64,000 bases of DNA from CAVVIG01 sp050249955 (GCA_050249955.1 JBFWPN010000004.1:124001-188000); one strand, 5' to 3'. Positions 37,127-45,890 are shown, counted from the first letter of the stretch. Translations and numbers: made by a program. Notes: generated from the letters alone by a model not told the origin.

Positions 37127-38011
37127 CTACGCCAGCGCGGTGCGGTACAGCGCCATCAGCTTGGCCCAGGCGTCCTCGGCCTCGGGCTGGTTGTAGATCG
37201 GGCCGTTGGCGTCGGCCGGCATGTCCGGCACGCACCAGCCGTGCAGGCTCTTGTAGACCTTGATCTCCGCCGGGCGACCGGCCTTCCGGAACGCCTCACG
37301 CAGCGTGTCCTTGGCGTCGGGCTGCCGCTGGTCGTCGTTGGAGGCGACCGCGACGAGCAGACGGGCCCGCATCTTCGGGATGAGCAGGTGCGGGCTGGTC
37401 GGCGCGTCGGTCACCAGGCCCCCGCCATGGAACGAGGCCACGGCGCCGATGCGGCCCGGCACGGCGGCCGCCGTGCGAAACACCAGCGGGCCGCCCATGC
37501 AGTAGCCCTGCGTGCCGATCTTCTTCGAGGTGTCCACCTGCTTCTGCTTGTCCAGCCAGGCCACGAACGCGGTGACGTCGCGCTCGGCCGCGCCCTCGGC
37601 GCCGATGGAGCCCATGAGCGGCGTCAGCCTGGCGCGATCGGTCGGATTCGAGAAGCTGAACTTGCTGATGTCGCCGAACACGGGCGACTTGGCCACCCGG
37701 TAGTACGGGTTCGGCACGAGGACGGTGTAGCCCGCCACCGCCAGCCGCTTGGCCATCTCGCGCATCGAGGGACGCAGACCGAAGGCATCCGGCCAGATGA
37801 TGACCGCGGCATGGGCACCGGTGGACGGGTAGATGTACGCGCAGTCGCACTTGCCGTCCGGCGTGTCGATCACCACCTCGGTCTCGGTGACGTCGCGGTC
37901 TGCCGCGCCAAGCGTGGCAGTGGCCGCCAGGCCTGCTGCGGTCAGCGCCACGAAGTCGCGGCGTGACAGGTCGGTGGTCGTCTCGTCCATCGGGGCTTTC
38001 TCGTCGGCCAT
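37127..38011 (-). CDS. Tat-exported dienelactone hydrolase family protein
   Basis: A 294-residue protein. A twin-arginine signal (SRRDFVALTAAGLAA) sits at about residues 16-30. The alpha/beta-hydrolase domain has the Cys nucleophile in GYCMGGP and the catalytic His in LHGWCVPD, with Asp in the SNDDQ loop, the Cys-Asp-His triad of dienelactone hydrolases. ATG is preceded by GGAG at good spacing. It stands 90 bases downstream of the mhqD/mhqO-like pair on the same strand, so a role in breakdown of ring-cleavage products is plausible but not shown. Confidence 0.87.
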   Translation of the reverse strand: MADEKAPMDETTTDLSRRDFVALTAAGLAATATLGAADRDVTETEVVIDTPDGKCDCAYIYPSTGAHAAVIIWPDAFGLRPSMREMAKRLAVAGYTVLVPNPYYRVAKSPVFGDISKFSFSNPTDRARLTPLMGSIGAEGAAERDVTAFVAWLDKQKQVDTSKKIGTQGYCMGGPLVFRTAAAVPGRIGAVASFHGGGLVTDAPTSPHLLIPKMRARLLVAVASNDDQRQPDAKDTLREAFRKAGRPAEIKVYKSLHGWCVPDMPADANGPIYNQPEAEDAWAKLMALYRTALA

Positions 38012-38101
38012 GCTCGTGTCTCCTTTTGCGCGCAGGCAGCGCGCCGCCAGAATTCTACAGCCGCGCCGGGGGGAGCCGTGTCAAATCGTCGCAACCGGCG
38101 G

Positions 38102-38737
38102 TCAGGCCCGCGCGCGGTCCAGGATGACCCGGGCCGCCTCGATCTCGTCCTCGTTCACCAGGTGCCCCATGCCGGGGTAGATGCGCAGGGTGACCTCCGC
38201 ACCCATGCGGTCCAGCACGCCCGCGGTCTCCCGGACGCGCCCTTCGGGCACGTGCGCGTCCACGTCGCTGCACCCGAGGAAGGCCGGCGTGCCGTCGAAT
38301 GCCCCCGGGTGGGTCCACGTGGTGCCCGGTTCGCCAATGGCGCCGCCGCTGAAGACGAGCAGGCCGCCGAACCGGGACGCGTGCCGGATGGCGAACTCCG
38401 AGGCCAGGCACGCCCCCTGGGAGAATCCGCCGATCACGATCCGGGACCGTGGCACCCCCGCGGACTCGACCCGCGCCACCAGCGCGGCCAGCACCGCGAT
38501 GCCGGACGACACGCCCGGCTCGTTCTGCGCGATCTCGGCCATGAACGACAGCGGGTACCAGGTCCGTCCTGCCGCGGCCGGCGCCAGCCAGGTGATGTCC
38601 GGCCGCTCGAAGCGCTTCGCCAGGTCGAGGATGTTGGCCGGCGCCGCGTTCCGACCGTGCACCAGGATGCCGACCACCCGGGCCTCGCCGAGCGGCGGGC
38701 CGGCCTCCACCACGGGCTGCCCATCGTGCGGCAGCAT
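38102..38737 (-). CDS. MhqD-like serine carboxylesterase/phospholipase
   Basis: A 211-residue alpha/beta hydrolase of the phospholipase/carboxylesterase family. The catalytic triad is S106 (GFSQGA), D158 (GCSDVDAHVP) and H192 (GMGHLV). Its ATG shares one base with the stop of the ring-cleaving dioxygenase gene (TGATG), so the two are translationally coupled. The order dioxygenase then esterase equals mhqO-mhqD of Bacillus subtilis, an operon for quinone resistance; the nitroreductase mhqN is missing here. Confidence 0.85.
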   Translation of the reverse strand: MLPHDGQPVVEAGPPLGEARVVGILVHGRNAAPANILDLAKRFERPDITWLAPAAAGRTWYPLSFMAEIAQNEPGVSSGIAVLAALVARVESAGVPRSRIVIGGFSQGACLASEFAIRHASRFGGLLVFSGGAIGEPGTTWTHPGAFDGTPAFLGCSDVDAHVPEGRVRETAGVLDRMGAEVTLRIYPGMGHLVNEDEIEAARVILDRARA

Positions 38738-39678
38738 CAGCGGTACACCACGGGCGCCAGCCCGGCCTCGATCTCGCTCCTGTACTGTTCCTCCCAGGGC
38801 GGCAACCGAAGTTCGCGGCCGAGTGTCTCCAGCGGCTCGTCCACCGTGAATCCGGGCGCGATCGTCGCCACCTCGAACAGCACACCGCCAGGCTCGCGGA
38901 AATAGATCGACTGGAAGTAGCAGCGGTCGCGTACCTCGGTCACCCGTATGCCGCGGTGCGCCAGGTCCTCGCGCAGCCGGACCTGCTCCTCCGGCGTGGC
39001 GATGGCCATCGCCACGTGATGTACTGTTCCAAGACCGTTCACCGCCGCCGGGGCGTGCGGGTCTTCGACCACGTCGATGAAGTGGCCAGGGACGGCGGGA
39101 CCGGCTGCCAGCCGCGTCCGCGCGCTGTCGCGGTCGACCACCGCGAAGCCGAGGACACCGGTCATCAGCTCGAGTGTCGCCGGTGCCTGGTGCACCACCA
39201 TCGTGACGCTGTGCAGGCCGCGAATGGCCGACACGGCATCGACCCCATTCCCGGTCCATGGAACGCGGGCGTCGTCTGCACCCACGAGCTCGAACCACAG
39301 GCCTGAGGGGTCGACGGTGGCCAGCACCGGTTGACCGAAGCGAGACGGTTCCTCCCTCGTCACTGCGCCGGCGGCCGACAGCCGGCGCTGCCAGTCGGCC
39401 ACCGATCCCGCGGGCACGGAGAACGACGTGGCGACCACCTGACCCGCCCCCTTCACGCCGACGCGCACGCCGCGATCCTTGTACGGGAACGTCGTCCAGA
39501 TGGTGCCCGGCGTGCCCCGTTCGTCTCCGTAGTAGAAGTGGTAGACGTGGTGGTTGTCGAAGTTCACCGTCTTCTTGACCAGACGCATGCCCAGCAGACC
39601 CAGGCAGAAGTCCAGGTCCTCTTGCGCGGCGTCGACGGTGGCGGTGACGTGGTGGAGCCCCAGCACGGTGTGCGGCAT
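38737..39678 (-). CDS. MhqO-like ring-cleaving dioxygenase (VOC/glyoxalase fold)
   Basis: A 313-residue protein with two vicinal-oxygen-chelate modules. Metal ligands are visible as GLHHVTATV (His) in the first module, GTVHHVAMAI (His) and FREPGGVLFEV (Glu) in the second. This is the family of MhqO/YkcA, which opens hydroquinone or catechol-type rings. TAGAAT lies 6 nt before the ATG, so the mRNA should be leaderless. It is coupled to the MhqD-like esterase. Substrate specificity is inferred only from the gene pair. Confidence 0.87.
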   Translation of the reverse strand: MPHTVLGLHHVTATVDAAQEDLDFCLGLLGMRLVKKTVNFDNHHVYHFYYGDERGTPGTIWTTFPYKDRGVRVGVKGAGQVVATSFSVPAGSVADWQRRLSAAGAVTREEPSRFGQPVLATVDPSGLWFELVGADDARVPWTGNGVDAVSAIRGLHSVTMVVHQAPATLELMTGVLGFAVVDRDSARTRLAAGPAVPGHFIDVVEDPHAPAAVNGLGTVHHVAMAIATPEEQVRLREDLAHRGIRVTEVRDRCYFQSIYFREPGGVLFEVATIAPGFTVDEPLETLGRELRLPPWEEQYRSEIEAGLAPVVYR

Positions 39679-39684
39679 CCGGCG

Positions 39685-39690
39685 ATTCTA
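39685..39690 (-). promoter_or_regulatory. -10 element TAGAAT of the mhqO-like operon
   Basis: TAGAAT on the minus strand ends 6 nt before the ATG at 39678; leaderless layout. Confidence 0.5.
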
Positions 39691-39745
39691 GCTGCCGCGG
39701 GGCCGAAAAACCGGGGGATGCACGCCGACCGCGGCGCGAATGCGG

Positions 39746-39751
39746 TATAAA
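39746..39751 (+). promoter_or_regulatory. -10-like TATAAA of the NIPSNAP gene
   Basis: TATAAA lies 27 nt before the ATG at 39779 and, unlike many genes here, leaves room for an SD (GGGAGGAG) in the leader. Confidence 0.45.
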
Positions 39752-39778
39752 CGGTCCCGTCCTCGGGAGGAGCCAGAC

Positions 39779-40252
39779 ATGAAGCACGTGTGCAGCGCGG
39801 CCATCGTTGCCGCCGTTCTGATTGCGACCGGCGGGCGTGCCGAAGCCCAGGCCGGCCAGGCGCCACGACCGGCGGCACCAGCCACGCCGCCGTGCGGGCC
39901 CGGGCAGCCGGCCACGAGCAAGAGCGTGGACAAGGCGTCGCGCTGCTTCGAGATGCGCACCTACACCGTGCAGGAAGGCAGCTCGATCGAGACCCTGCAC
40001 ACACGCTTCCGCACGGCGACCAACCGCCTGTTCGTGAAGCACGGCATGCAGCTGGTCGGCTACTGGCAGCCGGTCTCGATGCCGAACACGCTCATCTACA
40101 TTCTGGCGTACAAGGACAATGCGGAGCGCGACCGGGCATGGGCCGCGTTCAGCGCCGATCCCGAGTGGGTGAAGACGCGCACGGAACTGGCCGTCAGCGT
40201 GAAGGTCGACTCCGTGTTCATGGGTGCCACCGACTACTCGCCCATCAAGTAA
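39779..40252 (+). CDS. Secreted NIPSNAP family protein
   Basis: A 157-residue protein; the ATG follows GGGAGGAG. A signal peptide (ending AEAQ) and an Ala/Pro linker precede a NIPSNAP dimeric alpha/beta-barrel domain: FEMRTYTVQEGS, then VGYWQPVSMPNTLIYILAY and the aromatic/charged C-terminal strand. NIPSNAP domains are small ferredoxin-like folds with no firm enzymatic role. Divergent from the mhqO-like gene. Confidence 0.85.
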   Translation: MKHVCSAAIVAAVLIATGGRAEAQAGQAPRPAAPATPPCGPGQPATSKSVDKASRCFEMRTYTVQEGSSIETLHTRFRTATNRLFVKHGMQLVGYWQPVSMPNTLIYILAYKDNAERDRAWAAFSADPEWVKTRTELAVSVKVDSVFMGATDYSPIK

Positions 40253-40324
40253 CCACCCAACCGTCACCCCTGCGAGGCAGGCGCGCCGCATCCGCGGCTG
40301 CCGCCTCGCGGGCGTACGTGCCCC

Positions 40325-41242
40325 ATGTCGCTCGTCGCCTCCATCTTCCTCAACGACATCGCGCCGATCTTCGTGCTCGCGGCGGTCGGGTTCCTGCTGG
40401 CCCGCGGGGCCGGTGCCAGCGTGAAGACGCTCTCCACGGTCAGCTTCAACGCGCTGTCGCCCTGCCTGGTCTTCAACCAGCTCGTCACCGCGCGCGTGGG
40501 TCTGTCCCAGTCGTGGCGTGTCGTGGCCTTCTGCGTGGTGATGACCGCCGTCATCGGCCTGGCCGCCCTGACGGTGGCGGGGCTGCTGCGGCTGGACGGC
40601 AGCACGCGCACCAGCTTCCTCCTCGTGGTCATGTTCTCGAACAGCGGGAACTACGCGCTGCCGGTGGTGCTGTTTGCGTTCGGCGGCGAGGCGCTCGCGT
40701 TCGCGAGCGTCTACTTCGTGACGAGCGCCATCCTGGTCTACACCTTCGGGGTCTACGTCGCCGCACAGGGACAGGGACGCACCGGCACCGTGACCGCCCT
40801 GCGCCGCGTGGCAGGAGTGCCGGCCGTCTGGGGCACCGTCGGCGCGGTGCTCGTCATGGCGACCGGCCTGTCGGTGCCGGAGGCCGTGCTGCGGCCCGTC
40901 TCGCTGCTGGCCGACGCCGCGATTCCGGTGATGCTGCTCGTCCTCGGCATGCAGCTCGAGCGGCACACGCGTCCCGAGCATCCGCGGGCGGTGTCCGCTG
41001 CCGTCCTGCTGTCCCTCCTGGTGGCGCCCATCCTGGCGTTCGGCCTCGCCCACCTCATCGGGCTGGAGGGGCCTGCACGCCAGGCGGCCATCATCGAGGC
41101 CTCGATGCCGGCGGCGGTCGTGACCACGGTGCTGGCGCTCGAGTTCGAGCTCGACGCGAATTTCGCGACCAGCGTCGTCCTGTTCTCCACGCTGCTGAGC
41201 CCGTTTCCGCTGGTCCTGCTGATCGCGCACCTGCAGTCGTAG
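40325..41242 (+). CDS. AEC-family (auxin efflux carrier type) transporter
   Basis: A 305-residue inner-membrane protein with about ten hydrophobic helices in two inverted groups. The N-terminal half has LSPCLVFNQLV and the C-terminal half GMQLERH and EASMPAAVVTTVLALEF, which match the AEC family of organic-anion or auxin-like carriers. Substrate is unknown; homologues move malonate, malate or auxin-like acids. No obvious pathway partner is adjacent. Confidence 0.87.
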   Translation: MSLVASIFLNDIAPIFVLAAVGFLLARGAGASVKTLSTVSFNALSPCLVFNQLVTARVGLSQSWRVVAFCVVMTAVIGLAALTVAGLLRLDGSTRTSFLLVVMFSNSGNYALPVVLFAFGGEALAFASVYFVTSAILVYTFGVYVAAQGQGRTGTVTALRRVAGVPAVWGTVGAVLVMATGLSVPEAVLRPVSLLADAAIPVMLLVLGMQLERHTRPEHPRAVSAAVLLSLLVAPILAFGLAHLIGLEGPARQAAIIEASMPAAVVTTVLALEFELDANFATSVVLFSTLLSPFPLVLLIAHLQS

Positions 41243-41362
41243 GACGGACTCGGCGGCTCGATCCGGTCGCTTGTTGTAATCGAAAGGACACCAGCGACAA
41301 CGCCCGATTTCACAGCGGGCAGCAGGCTGAAAGTTTCCGTGCGCATGGTCGATTGAGACCAT

Positions 41363-43234
41363 ATGCGGACGTTCCTCCTCCGATTCACCCTCCAGCAGCG
41401 GCTCGAAGGTCTCGTCACGGTCTCGACGCTGCTCGTGCTCCTGTTCAGCGGCTACCTGCTGGTCACCTCGTGGCGGACGGCGGGCGAGTCGCGGTCGGTG
41501 GCGCGCCTCTCGCGGCTGGCCGTGGCCACGAGCGCCGCCGTGCATGAGTTGCAGAAGGAGCGCGGACGCTCGTCCGGCTTCCTCGGCAGCGGCGGAAGCC
41601 AGTTCGCGGCCGAGCTGGAACGGCAGCGGGTCGACGCCGACGCGGCGCTCACCGCCCTCGACGCGGCCGTGCGCGAGGCCGGCGCTGCCGACGAGCACAT
41701 CCGCCAGGCGCTCGACGCCGCCGCGACCGAGCGCCGGCAGCTCGCGACCATGCGGCAGCGTGTCGGCGCGCTCCAGGTACAGGGCAGTGAGGCGATCCGG
41801 TTCTACTCGACACTCATCGCCGCCTACCTGTCGTCGGTCGACCAGATGGCACTCGTCCCGTCCGAGGGCACGCTCGTCAGGCAGCTTGTTGCCTATGCCA
41901 ACTTCCTCCAGGCCAAGGAGAACGCTGGTCTCGAGCGCGCGGCGCTGAGCAATGCATTCGGCGCCGACCGATTCACGCCGGAACTCTACCGTTCGTTTGC
42001 GGGCGTCGTCTCCGCCGAGCAGACCAGGATCGCACTGTTCAGGACCCACGCCGACCCCGCGCACGTCCAGGAGCTCGACCGGGTTGTCGCCGGTCCCGAG
42101 GTGGCGCAGGTGGCGGCCTGGCGCGCGCTCGCCTTCGAGCGGGCCAGCACGGGCGGGTTCGGCGTCGCGTCGGGCGACTGGTTCGCGGCGGCGACCCGTC
42201 GCATCGACCTGATGAAGGCCGTGGAGGACTCGCTCTCGCGCGACATCGTCGCGGCCGCGGCCGCGGCCGGCACACGGGCTGACCGGATGATGATGGCCGT
42301 GGCCGGCATGACGGTGCTGTCGTTGCTCTTCGGCATCGGAGGCGCCATCCTGGTGGGACGCATGACCAGTCGGGCGCTCTCGGCCGTCGCGGCCGAACTC
42401 GGGCAGAGCGCCGAGCAGGTCGTCTCCGCGGCCAGGCAGGTGGCCGCGTCCGCGCAGGGGCTCGCCCAGGGAGCCACCGAGCAGGCCGCCGCCCTCGAGG
42501 AGACGTCGGCGTCGATGGAGGAGATGGCCTCGATGACCCACCGCAACTCGGACCATGCGGCGGACGCCGCGCGGCTCGTCGTCGGCATGGCGCAGCAGGT
42601 GGCCCTGTCGAACACCGCGCTCACGCACATGGTCGGCTCGATGGATGCCATCAAGGAGTCGAGCGCCCGGGTGGGCCACATCATCAAGACCATCGACGAG
42701 ATCGCCTTCCAGACCAACATCCTCGCGCTCAACGCAGCGGTCGAGGCGGCACGCGCCGGCGAGGCCGGGCTCGGCTTTGCCGTCGTCGCCGACGAGGTGC
42801 GGAACCTGGCGCAGCGCTCGTCCAGGGCGGCGAAGGACACCGCCGACCTGATCGAGGAGTCCATCAACCGCTCCCGCGAAGGATCCGAGCGCGTGGCGGA
42901 GGTGGCTGCCGCCATCCGCTCCATCACCACCAGCGTCACCGCCGTCACCCGCATCGTCGACGATGTGCGGGAGTCGAGCGCACAGCAGACCTCGGGCATC
43001 GACCAGGTGTCGAAGGCGCTCGGGCAGATGGAGCAGGTGACGCAGTCGACCGCCGCCACCGCCGAGGAGAGCGCCGCCGCGAGCGAGGAACTCAATGCGC
43101 AGGCGGAGTCGTCGCTCCACGTGGTGGGCGAACTCCACGTGCTCGTCCACGGAGCCGGCCATGGCACCGGACGCGGCGAGCAGGCAGCGGCGTCGGTGGT
43201 GCGGTCGCGCGCGGATGTCCGCCGCGCGGCCTGA
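41363..43234 (+). CDS. Methyl-accepting chemotaxis protein with NIT-type sensor
   Basis: A 623-residue receptor. Helix 1 is at about 19-36. The periplasmic region at about 45-300 starts with VHELQKERGRSSGFLGS, the hallmark of the nitrate/nitrite-sensing NIT domain. Helix 2 follows at about 311-332, then the signalling coiled coil with the conserved tip (DEIAFQTNILALNAAVEAAR, then FAVVADEVRNLAQRS). No clear HAMP domain separates helix 2 from the coil. No cheA, cheW or cheR is nearby and there is no C-terminal NWETF-type tether. Confidence 0.9.
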   Translation: MRTFLLRFTLQQRLEGLVTVSTLLVLLFSGYLLVTSWRTAGESRSVARLSRLAVATSAAVHELQKERGRSSGFLGSGGSQFAAELERQRVDADAALTALDAAVREAGAADEHIRQALDAAATERRQLATMRQRVGALQVQGSEAIRFYSTLIAAYLSSVDQMALVPSEGTLVRQLVAYANFLQAKENAGLERAALSNAFGADRFTPELYRSFAGVVSAEQTRIALFRTHADPAHVQELDRVVAGPEVAQVAAWRALAFERASTGGFGVASGDWFAAATRRIDLMKAVEDSLSRDIVAAAAAAGTRADRMMMAVAGMTVLSLLFGIGGAILVGRMTSRALSAVAAELGQSAEQVVSAARQVAASAQGLAQGATEQAAALEETSASMEEMASMTHRNSDHAADAARLVVGMAQQVALSNTALTHMVGSMDAIKESSARVGHIIKTIDEIAFQTNILALNAAVEAARAGEAGLGFAVVADEVRNLAQRSSRAAKDTADLIEESINRSREGSERVAEVAAAIRSITTSVTAVTRIVDDVRESSAQQTSGIDQVSKALGQMEQVTQSTAATAEESAAASEELNAQAESSLHVVGELHVLVHGAGHGTGRGEQAAASVVRSRADVRRAA

Positions 43235-43267
43235 TCGGCCGACTCGCTGGCCGCATGGCACGTCGGC

Positions 43268-43273
43268 TATGCT
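43268..43273 (+). promoter_or_regulatory. -10-like TATGCT of the alpha/beta hydrolase gene
   Basis: TATGCT ends 7 nt before the GTG at 43281. It contains the alternative in-frame ATG at 43269, which argues for the GTG as the real start. Confidence 0.4.
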
Positions 43274-43280
43274 GCCTCGC

Positions 43281-44366
43281 GTGAGATACGCGATCGCAAC
43301 CCTGGCGACAGTGCTGGCCGGGTGGTCGGCAGCAGCCGCGCAGACCGCGGCACCGGCGGCCTCATCCGAACTGGTCGATGCGTGGCGGGCGGCTGGGTCG
43401 TCCTTTACGTGGCGCTCCACGCTCCCCGGGAACGAAGGGCGTGACGTGCGGGTGTTCTACACCTGCCAGGGCGACGCGTCGAAGCCGGCCATGCTGATGG
43501 TGCATGGCTTTCCCACCAGCAGCTTCGACTTCCGCCTGCTGATGGAGGCGCTGACCGCCGAGTTCCGGATCTGCACCCTCGACTTCCCGGGGTATGGCCT
43601 CTCCGACAAGCCTGCGGGCACGTACCGCTATACGCTGGCCGACGATGCGCGGCTGCTGTGGAGGTTCGTGACCGACGTGGTGCCCATGAAGGAGTTCGTC
43701 CTGCTGTCGCACGACCGGGGCGACAGTGTGGCGCTGAACTTCCTGGAGCTGTACCAGGCCGAGGCGACGCCTCCGTTCCGCATCACGCACCAGTTCATCA
43801 CCAACGGGAACATGTACCTCCCGCTGGCGAACCTGACCGACTTCCAGAAGCGGATGCTCGATCCCGCGACAGCCCCGGCCGCCGTGAAGAGCGTCAGCCC
43901 GGCGCTGCTGGCGGTGGGGATGGGACAGACGCAGTACACGCCGCCGCTGCGGGCCGACGATCCGGAGGTGCGGGCGCTCGCCACGCTGTTCGCCCAACAG
44001 TCCGGCGTCGAGGTGATTCCCGCAACCATCCAGTACCTGAACGAGCGGAGGCAGTTCGAGGTGCGGTTCCTGGACGCGCTGGGCCGGAGCACGGTGCCGG
44101 CCACGATCGCGTGGGGCGTGCACGACATGGTGTCGCCAGTGCGGGTGGCGCAGCACGTGTACGCAACGGCGCTCGAGCGGCGTGCCGCGCCAGGGGCGCT
44201 GTGGTTCATGCCGTGCGGGAGCCACTACGTGATGCACGACCAGCCGGCGGAACTGGCGCGGGTGATTCGGCAGGCGCTGACGCCGCAGGCCTCGGGCCGT
44301 CCGCTCGCTGCGCCGTTCCAGATTGGGGCCGAGGCCTGTTCGCCGGTGCTGGTGGCCGCACACTGA
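43281..44366 (+). CDS. Secreted alpha/beta hydrolase with Asp nucleophile (dehalogenase/epoxide-hydrolase type)
   Basis: A 361-residue protein from the GTG (or 365 from ATG 43269), with a signal peptide ending at AAAAQ. The oxyanion motif is HGFPTSS. The nucleophile elbow reads LLSHDRGDSVAL, with Asp in place of Ser, as in haloalkane dehalogenases and epoxide hydrolases; the catalytic His is in CGSHYVMHDQP. The cap region (residues about 175-260) has no tyrosine pair that I can place with confidence, so epoxide versus halide substrates cannot be separated. Confidence 0.82.
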   Translation: MRYAIATLATVLAGWSAAAAQTAAPAASSELVDAWRAAGSSFTWRSTLPGNEGRDVRVFYTCQGDASKPAMLMVHGFPTSSFDFRLLMEALTAEFRICTLDFPGYGLSDKPAGTYRYTLADDARLLWRFVTDVVPMKEFVLLSHDRGDSVALNFLELYQAEATPPFRITHQFITNGNMYLPLANLTDFQKRMLDPATAPAAVKSVSPALLAVGMGQTQYTPPLRADDPEVRALATLFAQQSGVEVIPATIQYLNERRQFEVRFLDALGRSTVPATIAWGVHDMVSPVRVAQHVYATALERRAAPGALWFMPCGSHYVMHDQPAELARVIRQALTPQASGRPLAAPFQIGAEACSPVLVAAH

Positions 44367-44391
44367 GCCTCCGCCCGGGGCGGGGCGTCAG
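44363..44391. terminator. Hairpin between alpha/beta hydrolase and metallo-hydrolase genes
   Basis: A 13-nt palindrome CCGCCCGGGGCGG (44371-44383) extended by GCC/GGC and CTGA/TCAG with two bulges. Convergent junction, no T tract. Confidence 0.45.
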
Positions 44392-45851
44392 GGCACGTGC
44401 CGCTGGGTGATGGCGGTCGACCCGGCCGGCAGCGACACGAGCAGTCCATCGGTGCCAACCGTGATCGGCCCGCCGAAGTTCGAGGCGGCGTCGCCCAGGA
44501 AGGCGGCGTTGAGGTAGGCCACACGGAGTGGCGGAATCGTGTGATAGAAGACCAGCTGCTTCACGCCGGCTTCCGCCGCAATGCGTGCAGCCGCTTCCGG
44601 CGTCGTGTGGTACGACGGGATGTCTGCCGTGATCTTCGCCATCGGCGCACGGCCCACCCGCTCGGCCGCCTTCTGCAGTTCGGCAACCATCGACACCTGC
44701 AGCCCCTCGTGGAACAGCACATCGGCGCCCCGGGCTCCCCGTGCCAGCGACGGTGCGGGTGCGGTGTCGCCGCTGACGACGAGTGAGCGGCCGCCGTAGT
44801 CGAATCGGTAGGCGACCGCCGGGAACACCGGCGTGTGGTTCACCGGAATCGCGGTGATGGTGAGTCCGTCCTGTTGCAGCACCACGACAGGCTCGCTCGC
44901 GTCAGGCGCCACCGTGAAGGGGCGGGCCACGCCTCCGGCGCCGGCCGGCGGCACCGTCTGCGCGCCGTGGTGCGCCACGCGGTAGCCCTTGTCGAGCGCG
45001 TACGCGAGGTTGAAACCCTGGACCACCAGTTCCACGCCCTGCGGCCCGAACACCGGCAGCGGGGTCTGGTGGCTCCCCGTGGCCCAGCGCTGGAGCATCA
45101 GTTCGCCGAGACCCCCGATGTGATCGGAGTGGAAGTGCGTGAGCAGCACCCCCTCGATCTGGGCCGGCTGCACGCCCATCAGCGCCAGCGTGCGCGGGCC
45201 TCCTTCGCCGGTATCCACCACGAACGTGCGTTGTCCGGCGACGACCAGCACGCAGGGTCCCGAACGCGCGGGGTCGGGCATCGGCGAGCCTGAGCCGCAC
45301 AGCCCCGCGTGCAGTCCGTTCGGCAGCGACGCAATGAGCCGGTTGGCCATCCCCTGATCGACGAACCGGCGCACCAGCGCCATGCCGAGAGGGCGCTGGA
45401 ACACGTACGCGACACCGGCAACCAGGAACAGCACCATCGGGATGACCAGCAGGCCGCGCATCCGTTCGCGCTGCGCGCGGCGCAGGCTGAGGATGGTCAG
45501 GGTAAGCAGGGCGATGCCGATGATCTCGACGACCAGCGACCGGGCCGCCGCCGCTGAGGGACCGTCGGCCATGAGGCTGACGAGGCGACCGCTCGCGATG
45601 ACGCCCAGGAACGTGGTGGGCACCATCAGCACCCCGTCCGACGCCATGGCGCTGCCCGCGACGATGAAGGCACCCATGCCGAAGAACAGGCCGGCGAGGT
45701 CTGCGCGCACCGTGCTGAAGCCGGCCGGCCCGGACGGAAACAGGTCGAACAGCGCCGACTGGCGCCCGGGCGCGACGAGCAGGCTGATGCCAATCAGCAC
45801 GAAGAGCAGGCCGAGCGCTCCCGTGAGGTAGCGGAGAACGGGTTGGGTCAT
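44388..45851 (-). CDS. Membrane-anchored MBL-fold metallo-hydrolase with N-terminal DUF4345-like domain
   Basis: A 487-residue protein. Residues about 5-170 hold four or five membrane helices resembling DUF4345-type small membrane proteins (RYLTGALGLLFVLIGISLLV). Residues about 185-487 form a metallo-beta-lactamase domain with the zinc motif LLTHFHSDHIGG, the late Asp in VVSGDTAP and a final His in FYHTIPP. The MBL part resembles RNase Z/arylsulfatase-type hydrolases. The join of the two domains in one chain is uncommon. It diverges from the kinase-propeller gene over 54 bases holding a 7-bp inverted repeat. Confidence 0.83.
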   Translation of the reverse strand: MTQPVLRYLTGALGLLFVLIGISLLVAPGRQSALFDLFPSGPAGFSTVRADLAGLFFGMGAFIVAGSAMASDGVLMVPTTFLGVIASGRLVSLMADGPSAAAARSLVVEIIGIALLTLTILSLRRAQRERMRGLLVIPMVLFLVAGVAYVFQRPLGMALVRRFVDQGMANRLIASLPNGLHAGLCGSGSPMPDPARSGPCVLVVAGQRTFVVDTGEGGPRTLALMGVQPAQIEGVLLTHFHSDHIGGLGELMLQRWATGSHQTPLPVFGPQGVELVVQGFNLAYALDKGYRVAHHGAQTVPPAGAGGVARPFTVAPDASEPVVVLQQDGLTITAIPVNHTPVFPAVAYRFDYGGRSLVVSGDTAPAPSLARGARGADVLFHEGLQVSMVAELQKAAERVGRAPMAKITADIPSYHTTPEAAARIAAEAGVKQLVFYHTIPPLRVAYLNAAFLGDAASNFGGPITVGTDGLLVSLPAGSTAITQRHVP

Positions 45852-45857
45852 CGGGAT

Positions 45858-45878
45858 GGCTGCGAGTCTAGCGCAGCC
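45858..45878. promoter_or_regulatory. 7-bp inverted repeat between metallo-hydrolase and kinase genes
   Basis: GGCTGCG (45858-45864), spacer AGTCTAG, CGCAGCC (45872-45878). The spacer holds TAGACT, a possible -10 for the minus-strand gene 15 nt before its ATG. Operator candidate. Confidence 0.4.
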
Positions 45879-45890
45879 GAGCCCGGCCGT

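Noticed and set aside
43269..43280. ATG at 43269 as start of the alpha/beta hydrolase
   Set aside because: It lies inside a -10-like TATGCT; the GTG four codons later fits the leaderless layout. Not excluded with certainty.
38740..43420. A very long minus-strand open frame antisense to the chemoreceptor, carrier and dioxygenase genes
   Set aside because: Only its last 211 codons (38102-38737) look like protein. The rest is low-complexity Arg/Gly/His-rich translation opposite well-recognised genes, a common artefact of high G+C.
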